Source: Elysia marginata
Lineage: Eukaryota > Mollusca > Gastropoda > Plakobranchidae
Length of the DNA: 37,822 nt
Direction of reading: 5' to 3'
NCBI GenBank assembly: GCA_019649035.1
Contig: BMAT01006665.1
Span: 117,144 to 154,965, forward strand
The notes below the pieces were generated by a model. It did no database searches. It had not been told where the DNA came from and saw nothing but the letters and a program-made list of their open reading frames with translations. The translations under genes were made by a program, and so were the position numbers. Position 1 is the stretch's first letter, and the number at the start of each line of letters is the position of its first letter. Below, one piece after another: positions 10,606 to 22,609 of the stretch.

Positions 10606-12444
10606 TTAGTACATCAGCTAAATATTGAAATAGCGCTACACTGTATTTTGGTGAAACTCTTCTCATATAGACTTAAATAGTTGCCTTTTTTATTTTAAAA
10701 ATCTTGTGAACACTGAAAGACTCGATCTTTTATTATATCAAGACAAAAATTTAATTACATGGTCAAGAAGAACATTTGTATTTTTGGATATTTTTCATAT
10801 TGTTCTCATTTTCTTCAGCTGATATTCTATCAATTGTTTGAGGCCTTGAATATCAGCTTTTTAATTTCGATTAAAATTTTCACAAAGACAATAGCACTCT
10901 TTATTTTTATCTGAGATTATACTTTTTTCCCCTAAACATGAAAAGAGGGAACAGTACACTTGTGAGCATCCACAGTTTATTTTCTGATTGAAGATTATAA
11001 TTCTGATGCAAGTGTTATTAAGTTACCATCTAGGAAATGCTAAAAAATATATTTAAAAACCATCCATATCTGTATTTGTATTTCATTTACTATTTTACAG
11101 GATTTCTTGTTTACATTTCTGTTTGTACTTTTTGTTGTTGAAAAATTTAACAAAGAAATTAGAACAGGAATGGCTGATTTAACATCGTTATGAGTAAAAC
11201 CTTCAAGAGTTACTTTATCAAAAGCTGTGTCTTTTTTTTATTTGTGTCACTTGAAAGGCAGGCAACATGGAAAATCAAATTTTTATGAAAAGTAATTCTA
11301 AGTTTTGTGGTCAATGAAATGCATCAAAAAATATTTTAAGACCTAGACAATCTTAATGTAATGAAGAGTTTTTAAAAATATTATTATTTTTATACCATTG
11401 AATTAAGGTATTGGTCTATTTTGCTTTTTTCTGATGTTTCATAAAGCTATCTTTACAAGGGGATAAAGCCCACTACGTAATAGTTAGTAAGTGCTACCTT
11501 GGAATCTTCAGTGAAATGATCAAAATATATGCAGTACTCAAAACAATTAGAGGCAAAAATTTCTTTTAAAAAAATAGAGGCAAAAAATACTAAAAAAAAC
11601 ACCAACTTAGACAACAACTTGAACAAGACAGAAGCAAAATAAAGAAACACACTGCTTTCTTTTACTATTATTTCTTTATGTAATAAAAATTTTTAAATAG
11701 TACAAAGATTGTTTTTTTCAATTCCCTTTTTGTCTGTGACCATAATATGAGTACCAATAACAAGAAAAAAATCATATTCATGTGTCATTTCACTTTTAGA
11801 CATTATAGGACTACAATTTTTTCCATATTTAAAATCATGCCATTGTAATATTCATATATGAAGTAAATAATTTGTGAAATATGGAATGAAATAAGAATAA
11901 TACATCTTTACGCTTAAAAGATTATTTTCCTTCCTATTTACACGACTAGAGACTTGTAACTCTATTACATTAAAAATGTGTATTGTCTATTATTGGTATT
12001 TAAAAAGAAACATTTATTCTACGAAAAAAATCAAATCTAAAATTAATACTTTTGCCTTTTCACCTCAGACTGATTGGAAATAGATTTTTACTATTGTTAA
12101 GTTGAAGGGAAAGTGTATGTATATTGAAATTTATAACAATATAAAATATTTTATTGCACTTGTTTGTAATTATAACCTCCCTACAAAAGCACTGTCTGTG
12201 ATCAACCCTTGTAGTTATAAATATCAAGTCAACATAAACTTATTGTTTTACATGAGATCTGTCTAGTGTGATGCCCTACGTATGACTTATGAAATATATT
12301 TTTTTTGCACTTTTTTATAATTGTTAAGATTATTTCACCATCTACCTGAACTGTCATCGTTTTCAGTTTGAGGCTACAACTTCCTTTACAGTATACTTGA
12401 AGCAGATGAGTTGGATGTTGCAAATTTGACTTCAAAAGTTCATA
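10606..12444. other. SPEF1 3' UTR and AT-rich flank
   Basis: No coding sequence was recognised. Candidate polyadenylation signals on the plus strand are ATTAAA at 10870-10875 and AATAAA at 11682-11687. I cannot decide which is used. The short ORFs here are AT-composition noise. Confidence 0.45.
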
Positions 12445-12467
12445 TTTTTTTTTTTTTTTTTTNNNNN
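12445..12467. other. poly(T) run followed by a 5-base assembly gap
   Basis: A T run ends at 12462 and is followed by five undetermined bases (12463-12467). The assembly evidently failed to resolve the homopolymer length. Confidence 0.95.
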
Positions 12468-13900
12468 AATGATTTGAACAGTTTCAATCCAATAAATTTC
12501 CTTTAGGTTATATCAATTTCAAAGGGCAATAATTAGAGAAAGATTCATTTGTTTTCAATAAAGTCATGCTTCATTAAATTGCTAACATTCAGCTCATTAG
12601 ATCTGGTCATCTCTGCATTTTTTTTACCTTGAAAAATGTCTAAATGATGTGTCGATGATGCTTTTGTTTTATTGGCATAACCTCACATATACACAGAGCT
12701 GTTCTTGTGTAACTTATGCATTTGATTTTTCCTTGCATTTCAAGAGCCTGTTTTCTCAAAATATAAAACATGCAGTATGATTGTATCACTGATTATTGAT
12801 TATACATAGGGAAATAAGCAATTGTTTACCTATTTTTTCAATCACTTTGATTTTTTAAGAATTGTTTAACAATAACAGCTGGTACAAATGTTGCAGTCTC
12901 ATGGAGAATAAAAGACAAAACAATTTTTTTTTTCAAAATTTTTAATTTTAAAAAACTTTTTATTCAACGACCATTTTAGTACAAATTGACAGGAAAAAAT
13001 ATGCCGTATTTTCAAGTTTGAGCTAAAATTTTAAGGAAAATAAGAGCTAAAATAGATTATATATAAAAGCCAAGATGCATCATTATGTTTTTTTTTAAAG
13101 TGAAATGCAATGTATATTAAGAAAAATCACTGTAGGATTCCCAAGTGTGTTAGACAACATTGTTGTTGAGAAATGAATGAATTCCTTCAAAGATGTAAAA
13201 AAGGCAATAATTGTTAAATTTTAAATGTGATCAAATAAATGATTTATAAGCAGCATTACTAAAAAAATTGGGAAGGTCTGAAAATAACAATTAAATGTGT
13301 CATACATGTGGTTTTTAGAATTTTTATCTCACAATTTTATATGCTGTTAAAACTTATTAGAATCTCAAATAAATCTGCAGTACCAATAATCCATACTATT
13401 AGCTTGTCTGTTTTGTTTCTCTTTGTTAATTTCTGACCCACCTCCCAATTAAGATGTGCTTGAAATAATGGTGTGATATGGCGCTAGCACTCAATCAATA
13501 ATAATTTATTGCATTTATAAAATTGCATTTCCAAATTCTAATAATCTGCTAAATGGGAGTACAATAGTCTCAAAACATATATATATATAAAAATACTTTA
13601 AAAGTATATACATATGCCTGTATAAATCAAAAGATTGGTAGACACGTGGCGTAAGATATAACAATATCATATTAATGTAATGAAATTACCTCTAAAAGCA
13701 CTTTACATCGTACCACAAAATACTGTTCCTATTCTTTGCAACTTCAGAAACTATAACAACATTTTGCTTTAGTTCTTTGAGAAAATGAATCTTGAAATTT
13801 CTTTCAACCTCTTGAAACACTACCAGTGTCTAACATCAGTTGGAAATCTGTTGTATACTTGGAGCACATTATAGTAAATCGAGCGCTCTCCATATGGCTA
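12468..13900. other. AT-rich intergenic stretch, nothing recognised
   Basis: No gene-like frame, RNA gene or repeat family was recognised. There is only short simple sequence, such as an AT dinucleotide run near 13577-13590. Confidence 0.5.
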
Positions 13901-14294
13901 CTAACACATCGGTAGGACCTGCAGCATTTTGACATAGCTGGACGGTCTTAGTGCACCAGTTGGATTGAGTACTTTTGAAAATTCTTTAGGAAAAATTGGG
14001 GCTCTTTCATTAAAAAAAATATTAAATATTTTAATTCGATTTGTACTGAGTGCTAGTTTTACAGGTGACCAAAGAATATAGTTCAAGATTATGAACTTCA
14101 GGGAACGATTTAGGCTCACCATCAAACGTGTATTGTAAATAGTCCTTTATGGTAGTGAGGTTTGAGCCTTGTGCACGCACCAAGAGCGTAGACTGAGCAC
14201 CTTCTATATGTTCAAACTCAGACCACTTCTTGGCATCACATGACTGGATTGTGTATCCAATGCTCAAGTCTAGAGCAAAACAGGCATATAGCAA
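13901..14294 (-). pseudogene. Unrecognised minus-strand coding-like remnant (two overlapping frames)
   Basis: Two minus-strand frames overlap as if one frameshift joined them. The upstream frame, 14294 to 14031, gives YTIQSCDAKKWSEFEHIEG, later YLQYTFDGEPKSFPEVHN. The downstream frame reads on as IFNIFFNERAPIFPKEFSKV, then LNPTGALRPSSYVKMLQVLP, to 13901. Composition here is less AT-rich than its surroundings and residue use looks protein-like. I do not recognise the family. It could be a decayed transposon ORF, a retroposed gene fragment or chance. Confidence 0.3.
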
Positions 14295-14699
14295 GTATGT
14301 TAGCCATCCTTTCCGAAAGGTGTCTGCGCTGGCACGGGCTTATAATTATGTAGTATCTCAAAGGACACTCTCTATAGCGAGCTCGCGAAATGTAAGCAGC
14401 CATTTGGATAAACTATTCTGTGCTACATGGATGTCTGCAAGATAGATCTGGTATATTGCTTCTCCAAATCAACAGATCTCAATTCAGCAGCTCCCGACTG
14501 CTATACCTCGAGTTCAGGTATAAAAACCGGCATCAAGTGCGCCGAAGCTAAATATGTAACAGAGACTCCCAGAGCCAGGAAAGGAAAGCGCACAAGAGTT
14601 CAGTTTGCAACTGTCTCCTGCTTCAGGAATAACTTCACCCCAGTGAAGATTCCATTGTCTCAAGAGACAGATAGATGCCAACAATACCTATAAATTATC

Positions 14700-17600
14700 T
14701 AAAAATAGCGAATGTTGTAACTCCTGTACACGTATCACTAGCAAAATCAAACCAAATTTTCGACAAAAAATGTAGCACCTACACAATTTAGAAAGCTTCA
14801 AGAATATAAAATATGACTTTTAAGCTGATAATGAGTCTTTTAACAGTCAAATGAAAGACTAGCTGTTTATATGATAACACATGCGTGGAAATTCATAAAG
14901 TTTTGTTAGGCTGTCGTATTATTCTGATTCTATTTTGAACATTTAAACACTGAGAACAATACTTAAAACTCCAATCATACAATTGATAGAAGACACGGTC
15001 AACTCATAGGGAATCACGCTGGTAACATCCATTTCTGATTTTGGATTACGCTTTAAATTTTTTTGAAAGTTTAGAAACTGTATTCAAAACATAGTTGTCT
15101 ATTGAAAATGTTTGACAATAATTAATTTTATAGCTGATTTAAGGGAAGCAACTCATCAAACAAGAGCTGTATCGGGTATTTTTCACGCTAAATTCCAGTT
15201 GCAAAAATATTATTATATTTGGCTTTTGCATCAACAGACCTAATTTTCTAATCTTGACTGAGCTATGAGAGGCTCTAATAAAGGTTTTAGATTTAACCTA
15301 TTACGCTCTTAAAAGCCAGGTATGCATGAACACTGACGGCCTGTTTAAAATTTCAGTAATGATTATTTTACTAACTAGATGCTTCGTTTCATGCAAAGTG
15401 GACATGCCGATTTTTTTTTTTTACCGCGAACAGTCAGTGGGCTGTCAAATGAAAAGGAAAGATTTATGAAATTTGCATGCGATTGAATTTAATTTTGTTG
15501 CCATTATAAAGATGGGTTTCAAATTATAGATTGAAGGGCACAAAAAAGAACAGAAGCTCCAAAACAAAATTATACAATATTGAGTCTATAAATACGGATA
15601 AAAATCTAAGGATTCTTTGCTATCACAGTGAATTATGTATTTTAAATCTTGCTCATTTATTCAGATGCCTTTGTGACCTTTGAACTTAAATGACCATTTG
15701 GGTTAAACGCTGCCACATTCATCGATTTAGAACGTTGCAGGCCAAAACCTCAAAGACAATCTTCTTTATTAAAACACGAAATCAAATTTTTATTTTAAAG
15801 GCGAAGTAATGCAAAACAGCTTCTCTGCGCTGGCAAAATATCGTCATCATTGTAAGATCATAGCCCATCTTACTATCAAAAAATGATTAAAGTCCGCTGA
15901 TCCGTTTTTTTAATTCGAAAAGTGAAACAACATACATGTAATTTTTATCTCAATAAATAAGATACTTAGTTTAGGTCCGAGAGTCGACAATTTTGAGATT
16001 ATAAAAAATGAGATTTGCCATTTTACTTTCGCAGTGCCGACATACTGCTCTCAAAATTGTTTTCTTTCTGTTTTAAATGGTTATGCTAATGACATTGACT
16101 CATTTTTCGATCGCCTCTGGTTTTGTTTTCGTATGACACTCATCTATGTCAACATGATTTTAAAAAAATGTTTTGCATATAGAGCCTAATCCAATGGACC
16201 TGAGTTCGCCTACAGGTTACAATGAGTTAACCGACAGGTCACTACCAACCAATATACTTTGTGAACAGACAGAGAAGCATGAGTTAAACAGTGCACGAAA
16301 TTTAACACAAGTTTTTGCTTTCACTGCCTGGAGTCGGATACTCCTGTAAAGGCCTGAGCGAGACGAGGTAATGACTGTGTATAAATAGTTTTCTTGAAGA
16401 TTTAATTCTATAGGACTAAACTTAAACCTACCAAAACAGTATCTTTTGCTTTCGGACGACTCCCCACTTATTTTTCAGATAACCTACGCATGTGTGAGAC
16501 TTATTGAAACCCCGAGTATCTCTATTGCAATAGACCAGTCGATGCAACAATGGAGCTTAATTGATTTTATGACACTATAGGCCCATGCCACAAGAGCTTA
16601 TTGACTCCCTCTTTCTTTTTTCTGTGCTTTGTTATCTTTGTATCGCAGACTTATGGATTATATTTTATGCATATCAAAACATGTCCAAGAGACAAAACGA
16701 AACAAATCGTTGGTTGCTTTGTTGAGGACGTGCCAAAACAATTTTACTTATTTGGCATTGTCTCAATCACGCGTTTATATTATTGAACTGATATGGAAAT
16801 AAAAATTCAATTTAAAAAATAGTTTTTCGATTTTCTGCAGGATACAAAGGTCAAGCACAACAACATTTCTTTTAGAAAATGTTAAAATTGCTAAGACACA
16901 GCATCGTCAGCACTTCAACTTTAGATAACTTTACTTCTCACATCTACAAATTCTCTTGAATTGGCAACACAAAAACTGTTTCTTTAAGTACACACTAAAT
17001 TAGTTTCTTTAAAGCATAATCTTTCATTTTTTAAAATATCAAACATGTTTGTGTGTGCGGATATATTTAGAACAAAACAATATTTTGATTGGCAAAAAAG
17101 GCCAGCTTATCATGGTCTTTCTCTGTTAAATCAAAAGACACTCTAAAACCTATAATTAATGGTGTCATCATACGAGTGGGTTGTCTGCAAGAGCATACAA
17201 AGATAAGCTATGTGAAATGCGTTTAAGTTGGTGGGTGGGGTTGAGAGCTTTGCAAGAATCCAGAAGTACAGGCTGTGCAGCTGCTCATGAAAAAATCAGC
17301 AACGTGAAGAAGAATAATTTTCAACGTAGGCTTAGAGGAAAGCCTACACTGCATATTCTCCGCTCATTGCATTTGATCTATTTGATATAAGAATTAGGTC
17401 TACCGTATGTTTCTCATTTATATACAGTATCTTCAGTTGTCGACTGTTAAACGCATTATCAATAACAAAAAGTACCAAATGTATTATCATAAAAAGATAG
17501 AAAAGCAATCAAACATAGACCCAAGCTAATTCGATACTGACATTGACAAAAATTTAAAAAAGGGAAGAATGCTACACCGATCGAATCATTTTGATGCTGG

Positions 17601-18388
17601 TAGTATACCAAATAACATCTTGTGCGGGCGAGTTTTGCACTCTGCTTAACAAATTGGCAGCGTGAACTGCTCATGTCCCGCCTCCACGATGCGAAAAAAG
17701 CGACACAAGAGATGGATACAACAAGAGCTGCCTCCAAATCGAAGGATTTTCCAATTTATGAAAATAATAAGAAGTTGGGTTTGAGTAGAGTTTAAAGACA
17801 AGATTAAGTTATTATTGAAGTTTGTTAAAAACTTAATTTTAAAGTTTTGCAAACTTATACATAAACATCGTTTTGTTGCGTAATTTTTAGAGAAAAACTC
17901 AGACACTAAAAAAAAAAATATAAAAGGAAAATGTTTTCCGCCTGAAAACACAAAAGTCATCCCCTAAGATGAATCTGAAAACAACTTATGCTAACCAAGA
18001 CGCTTCCAGTTAAACTGAGCTTTCACGTAAATCAAGGAATCAAAACGGATCGAACTTATTTATATTTCACGCCTGTCAAGCACATTGTGCAGGCAGAGCA
18101 TATTATGACATTCAAGCACTTCTATTGACAGAAGTTTGACGATGAATCATGCACTCTATTGGCATTTTTTAACCACGCTCAAGGTCCAAACAGAGCAAAA
18201 AGATAGAAGTCAGCGCATAGCAAACTAAGGACTTTTCAACAGACATATTTTGTTTCCAGGTTATTCAGTTGTAATAACTACTTTCCCCCCGACAAATCAC
18301 ACAATAAATTAAACATTCACCCTCTCCCCCTTCACTGCCCCTCTCTCTTTTTCTTTGCCGAATCCTCCTTGCGCCCTCCCCTCATCTT

Positions 18389-18391
<3 letters not shown>
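14700..18391. other. Long intergenic stretch, nothing recognised
   Basis: Short frames at 16601-16786, 17181-17390 and 17459-17960 have no recognisable motif and look random. From about 18275 the plus strand becomes C/T-rich and leads into a CT microsatellite. Confidence 0.45.

Positions 18392-18428
<37 letters not shown>
18392..18428 (+). repeat. (TC)n microsatellite
   Basis: About 18 uninterrupted TC units follow a C/T-rich run starting near 18275. It is simple sequence. Confidence 0.95.
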
Positions 18429-18429
<1 letters not shown>

Positions 18430-18752
18430 AACCAGCCGTTGCTTCTCTCGAGTTATTTTTATGAATGATTTAAAATAACCAAGTTCTACTGGGCCAAAAC
18501 AAACTCAAAAAACCTTTTCAGCGCAATATACAATAAAGGACGGGAACAAAATAAAATCACAAACACCCACTTTAAGACAAGTAAATCGAATATTCATAAA
18601 AACGATTAATCTGTAACACCAGCCGCACGCAGTAGACTCTGTGAGATAAGAAAGCTTACATACTGATATAGGCCATGCAAACTCATAAATATTAATGCCA
18701 GGCTTTAAAACTTAATCTTTGTTGTAAAAGAAAGACTTGACTGTCAACGGGT

Positions 18753-19049
18753 CTATGTCATTCGATAACGATAACAAAAGCACTGAAACACACTCGCCCT
18801 TGCAATCAGCAGATCATGCCAGAGCGTTTCGGCGCCCACAATACTTGTAAATCCCGCAGGCCACTCGTGTGCATGCAGGGGAATCAGTCGGTACGCGGCG
18901 GTGTCGTTGAGAAAATCATGGGCAGGCACGCTTTGAACTTTATCGATTGATCGAACGGTCATTTTAGTTACCTGCTTGAGTTGGGGAGCCTCTTCGCCTT
19001 GGACATTTCCATGACTGGTAAGTACCGTTAATTTAGTCGTATTGGTCAA
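18753..19049. other. CpG-richer island with 98-codon minus frame and plus-strand donor
   Basis: This 300-base stretch is less AT-rich and has more CpG than the flanks. A minus-strand frame of 98 codons spans it (including KVQSVPAHDFLNDTAAYRL) without a recognisable motif. On the plus strand a good donor word, ATGACTG|GTAAGT, lies at about 19012-19024. It could be a non-coding first exon or promoter region of a plus-strand gene, a minus-strand exon, or nothing. Confidence 0.2.
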
Positions 19050-20334
19050 CTTTTAGCTTTTGGTAGTTATTGAAGAATGTCTCGTAGTTTATGGGTAAGA
19101 CTGGTGTAAAGAAAATGTAATATTATTCTCTCAGGAAATGAAGTTACTTAATCTCTGACCATGGTAACATTTATTTTGACTTAAATCTGCGGGTGCATTC
19201 ATCTTTACATAGATTAAACCTAGTCAAAAGCTTGTTCGAGGAAAAAGGCATCTAAAAAACTGACACCCATGGATAGTATTACGACAAAAGAGAAATCATT
19301 TGGCGTGACAGTTCCAACAGAATTTAAGAGTTAAATTATTTTGTACTAGACACTGCACTCTAGTTTAAACCTGTTAACGTGAAACACTTTGTCTATTTGT
19401 ACCTATTCTAGATTGCCTATGACGGTCTTATAAACCGCAACAATAATATTCTGCTTCCCAAGCTTGTATTGACAAACTCCGCGAATAGGCTTTGTTGCAT
19501 GAAAATGTCGCATCCTGCAGCAAATGAGTGCTGAGATGAAAATTCCATCTTCATCTGATAGCGCTTTTTCTAGTCATAAATGAAAAACAGCCTCGGCTCA
19601 GAACTTAGAATTGCAGAATGTTATTGTTGTAACCCCAGAGTTTTCAAGCCATGTTTGGGCGGCTAACCATCAATTCTACTCCCTTTTAATACTTAAGCTG
19701 CAGTCTCCTCGCTTATCTATAAAACAGATTCACTTAAAAGTGTGTCAGTGTTTCCCTTTCAATCCGTTGTGCTTCAACGATAACCAATGGAACAAAGTAA
19801 ACTGACATGGACAACACTTAGTGGAAACAGGATGTGTTAATTTAGTGTAGAACGGGCGGTGATTTGTCTAAGTATCTTGACCTAAAACCGCTTACTACCC
19901 GAGCAGGTAGCCCACTCATGACACATACTTGGTGACACTGTCTCTCATCTCATCATTAAAAAAAAAGGAAAAAAAAACAATAACAAACGCTCTTTGTGAA
20001 AGACATTACAAAAGTATAAAGCATTGGTGTTCGCTTGTATTTGTAGGTTAATTTTCCAGAAAGCTGTGCACTGTTTCGTGCAATTAACTTTCCATTCTAT
20101 TACCAAGTTCTTACTCTAATTCGTCACATAGTGATTTGTAACAAAAACAAACTTCACCAGGCAACACTGTCTTTACAAAATCTTCAGTTAGGTATACGAG
20201 CTTTTCTCTTGAATTTCACCTTTTTTGTTTTGTGTCGTCTGAGAATTTTTTCCTTTTTTGAGGTAATCTTTTATTCCATTAGTTTGAACTTTTAACTGAA
20301 AAAACTATGTATTTAATATATAAAATTATCTCTT
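19050..20334. other. Intergenic stretch, nothing recognised
   Basis: No ORF with coding character was found (19611-19805 is a random-looking 64-codon frame), and no repeat family was recognised. Confidence 0.45.
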
Positions 20335-20455
20335 TATTTGGAGGACCACGACATAGTTCTAGACAGTAGGTCTTCGGATAAGGAGTTGCGGAGTTCGAAT
20401 ACTAGTTAAGTCAAGTCAATGTGTCCCGAACAAATCACTTTTTTTTGCAATCAAA
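20335..20455 (+). mobile_element. tRNA-derived SINE (plus orientation)
   Basis: A tRNA-like head starts near 20341. A D-arm-like stretch with a GTAGGTCTTCGGA word is followed by a pol III B-box-like GAGTTCGAATAC at 20391-20402. Next comes a tRNA-unrelated body with the word TCCCGAACAAATCACTT, and a T-rich end. No paired acceptor stem closes the head, so it is a SINE and not a tRNA gene. Decay is visible in the A-box. Confidence 0.55.
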
Positions 20456-21069
20456 AGAAATTCTTAGAGCTCTAAAGTAAGACTGTTTGTTTACTAATCG
20501 CCTGTTTGGAAGCCCATGTGCAGTTCTTTTAAGCACGAGAGTGAATTTGGGCTAAACAAGAGCGCTTTTTAAAGTGTTCGTCCTTTGCTCGTGTTTTTAA
20601 GAGATGTTTCATATAATTGATAATTAGACAACCCCCTGTACCTGGAAACATATGGTCACACATTTAGCTTTGGAAGCAAAATAAGAGTTTCTCCATGGAA
20701 GGTGTTCCTAACTTGTTTATCGAAATTGCGCTCTGTATAAAAGCTCCGCTTAAACGTTTTTCAAGTTGTCTCAGGATTATGCGCAAAGTTTTTGAACTGA
20801 GGGCACTTGTTTTGGAAGGCCAATGACATGAAATTGAATAAATGTACCGCTTTCTATGCTTCAAATTGATAAAATACATTGGTAAGTCACAAGCCTTAAC
20901 CCCACAAAGTAGTAGATTATTTCCTAAGCGTTCCCTGTCGAAACCATGAAAAAAGATGTAACTCAAGGTCAGTTTGTTTGATCGGGTATTTGACACGTTC
21001 CCAAAGCCTAATCGGCATGGACAATAATGACTTGTAATCTTGCGATACCACTGTTAAGGATTCTGAGAC
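20456..21069. other. Intergenic stretch, nothing recognised
   Basis: A 110-codon minus frame (20664-20996) covers much of it, but I recognise no motif and see no splice context. I do not call it a gene. Confidence 0.4.
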
Positions 21070-21890
21070 TGAAAGCCTAGATACCCGAAACAATAAAAAA
21101 TATTTTCCAAGATGGAACTACAAAAAAGCAGATTGAAATAAAATCCAGTCCGTATCTGAAAAGTATACAAAATGCATGAAGGAGAGAGATCATAATGTCA
21201 AAAGAGCCACAAGAAACTACACTTGGGCTATTCTAAGGACTGCTGGAGAAACAAGTCCCACAGGAGCTCATAAGAATTACCAACCATACTGGACACAAAA
21301 GCTTGCAGAACAAAGAGAATGAACTGTCCAGTGCAAGGCAACACGCGCTAAACAGTTACAAATTACTGCTCTTCAAATCAGCATTTCCAAACTCAGAAGG
21401 GCATACAAAGATGCAGCTAGAGCAAGCTGGAAAGAACAAAACACAGAAAAGCTGAACCTAGACAGAGATGGGGAAAATACTTTGGAAATTGATCAAAGCA
21501 ATGGGCGATGAAAACATACGCAAAATACAAGTATAATCTCTGAACGAGAAAACGAGTTGCAGGTCATTTCATGAGCAGCAACGAGGAAATGAACAAAATC
21601 CTAGTGCCGTATGAGAGGAAGTAAGATGTCCACAAGTAAATAAAAGACATTAAATGGTCCGAGGAAATGAATAAATCATGAAAGATCCTTTCGTTGAAAC
21701 TGACCTAGAGAATGCTCTAAGCAACTTATCAAAACATAAACCACCAGGACCAGACAAATCACAAACGAACTTTCACCTCTACACCAAACGGATAGTGCCC
21801 TTGCCAAACAGGCAATATGATAGCATAACTTTCCGGACTGTCCAACTTATAACCGACTAAGAAGCTCTTACTAACCTGAGGGGCATCACG
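21070..21890 (+). mobile_element. LINE fragment, endonuclease-RT linker and start of RT
   Basis: The fragments run in non-LTR retrotransposon order in shifting frames. FPRWNYKKADWNKI near 21105 is followed by TWAILRTAGETSPTGAHKNY with QPYWTQKL, then DAARASWKEQNTEKLNLDRD, then LWKLIKAMGDEN near 21480. RT onset follows with DPFVETDLENALSNLSKHKP and PGPDK at about 21680-21760. After that a VPLPN-containing stretch and a RTVQLITD stretch look like decayed RT motif 2 sequence, with a piece apparently missing. The palm domain with FADD is absent. Multiple stops mark it as dead. The clade is not clear from this portion. Confidence 0.72.
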
Positions 21891-21974
21891 TAACCATGGA
21901 CCAGAAATTGTGAGGAAACCTTTGGGACCTCCGCTACACGACTGCATCCGCGAACGACACCAGTGTTGCCAACT

Positions 21975-22127
21975 GAGAAGAAGAAGAAGAAGAAGAAGAA
22001 GAAGAAGAAGAAGAAGAAGAAGAAGAAGAAGAAGAAGAAGAAGAAGAAGAAGAAAAAGAAGAAGAAGAAGAAGAAGAAGAAGAAGAAGAAGAAGAAGAAG
22101 AAGAAGAAGAAGAAAAAGAAGAAGAAA
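21975..22127 (+). repeat. (GAA)n microsatellite, 153 bp
   Basis: About 50 GAA/AAG units are broken by two GAAAAAG interruptions (near 22052 and 22112) spaced exactly 60 bases apart. It begins soon after the LINE fragment ends. The poly-Lys, poly-Arg and poly-Ser frames across it are artefacts of the repeat. Confidence 0.97.
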
Positions 22128-22429
22128 TGTTCCACTCTTCCTGGAGCAATATAGTGTGAAAATTTCAAAAGATTGTAATGATTCCGTCTCTTTTTATTTT
22201 TTTTTTCGCGAAATACGATCTCTGCAACGGTTTTGACCTATATCTCAGTAGGCTCACGCAAAAGTTGGAAAAACACCAACCTCTTCCGCCTTCTGTCTTG
22301 CAGATTGCGCGCCTTTTTGTCTGGCACACTGGGAAAAATATTGCGTCCCTGAAATAAAGCGCTCTTATAGCACTCTTGATACAAATTCCGCAGTAACAAA
22401 GGAGAATCGCGAGGTACAACTATTACTTT

Positions 22430-22602
22430 GTATTAGGCCTACATCTATAGCTTCCTACAGCTTTCTTTTGGTTACGCTTAAGTAAAGCAACTTTATAAGC
22501 TGTGATAATATCTCCACCCTTGACAAAATTGAGCTTTGCATTGTCATAAACAAAATCAGGAAGAGGCAGAATGGTACCACCACACAGATCCTCAGTTAAA
22601 AA
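22430..22602 (-). pseudogene. Unrecognised minus-strand coding-like fragment
   Basis: Between stops, the minus strand encodes about 58 codons of protein-like sequence. It reads DLCGGTILPLPDFVYDNAKL, then NFVKGGDIITAYKVALLKRN, then QKKAVGSY. A pyrimidine-rich stretch ending in GAG lies just upstream near 22591-22593 and could be an acceptor. No convincing GT donor follows at the end of the block. I do not recognise the family. It may be an exon fragment or a decayed transposon piece. Confidence 0.25.
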
Positions 22603-22609
22603 TCAGGGG

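Noticed and set aside
20341-20410. Possible functional tRNA gene with a good B-box
   Set aside because: No acceptor stem closes and a SINE-like body follows, so it was annotated as a SINE.
20664-20996. 110-codon minus-strand ORF
   Set aside because: No family, motif or splice context was recognised. Length alone is not enough in AT-rich DNA.
21857-22236. Poly-Phe, poly-Arg, poly-Ser and poly-Lys open frames
   Set aside because: They are six-frame readings of the GAA microsatellite and have no non-repeat protein sequence.
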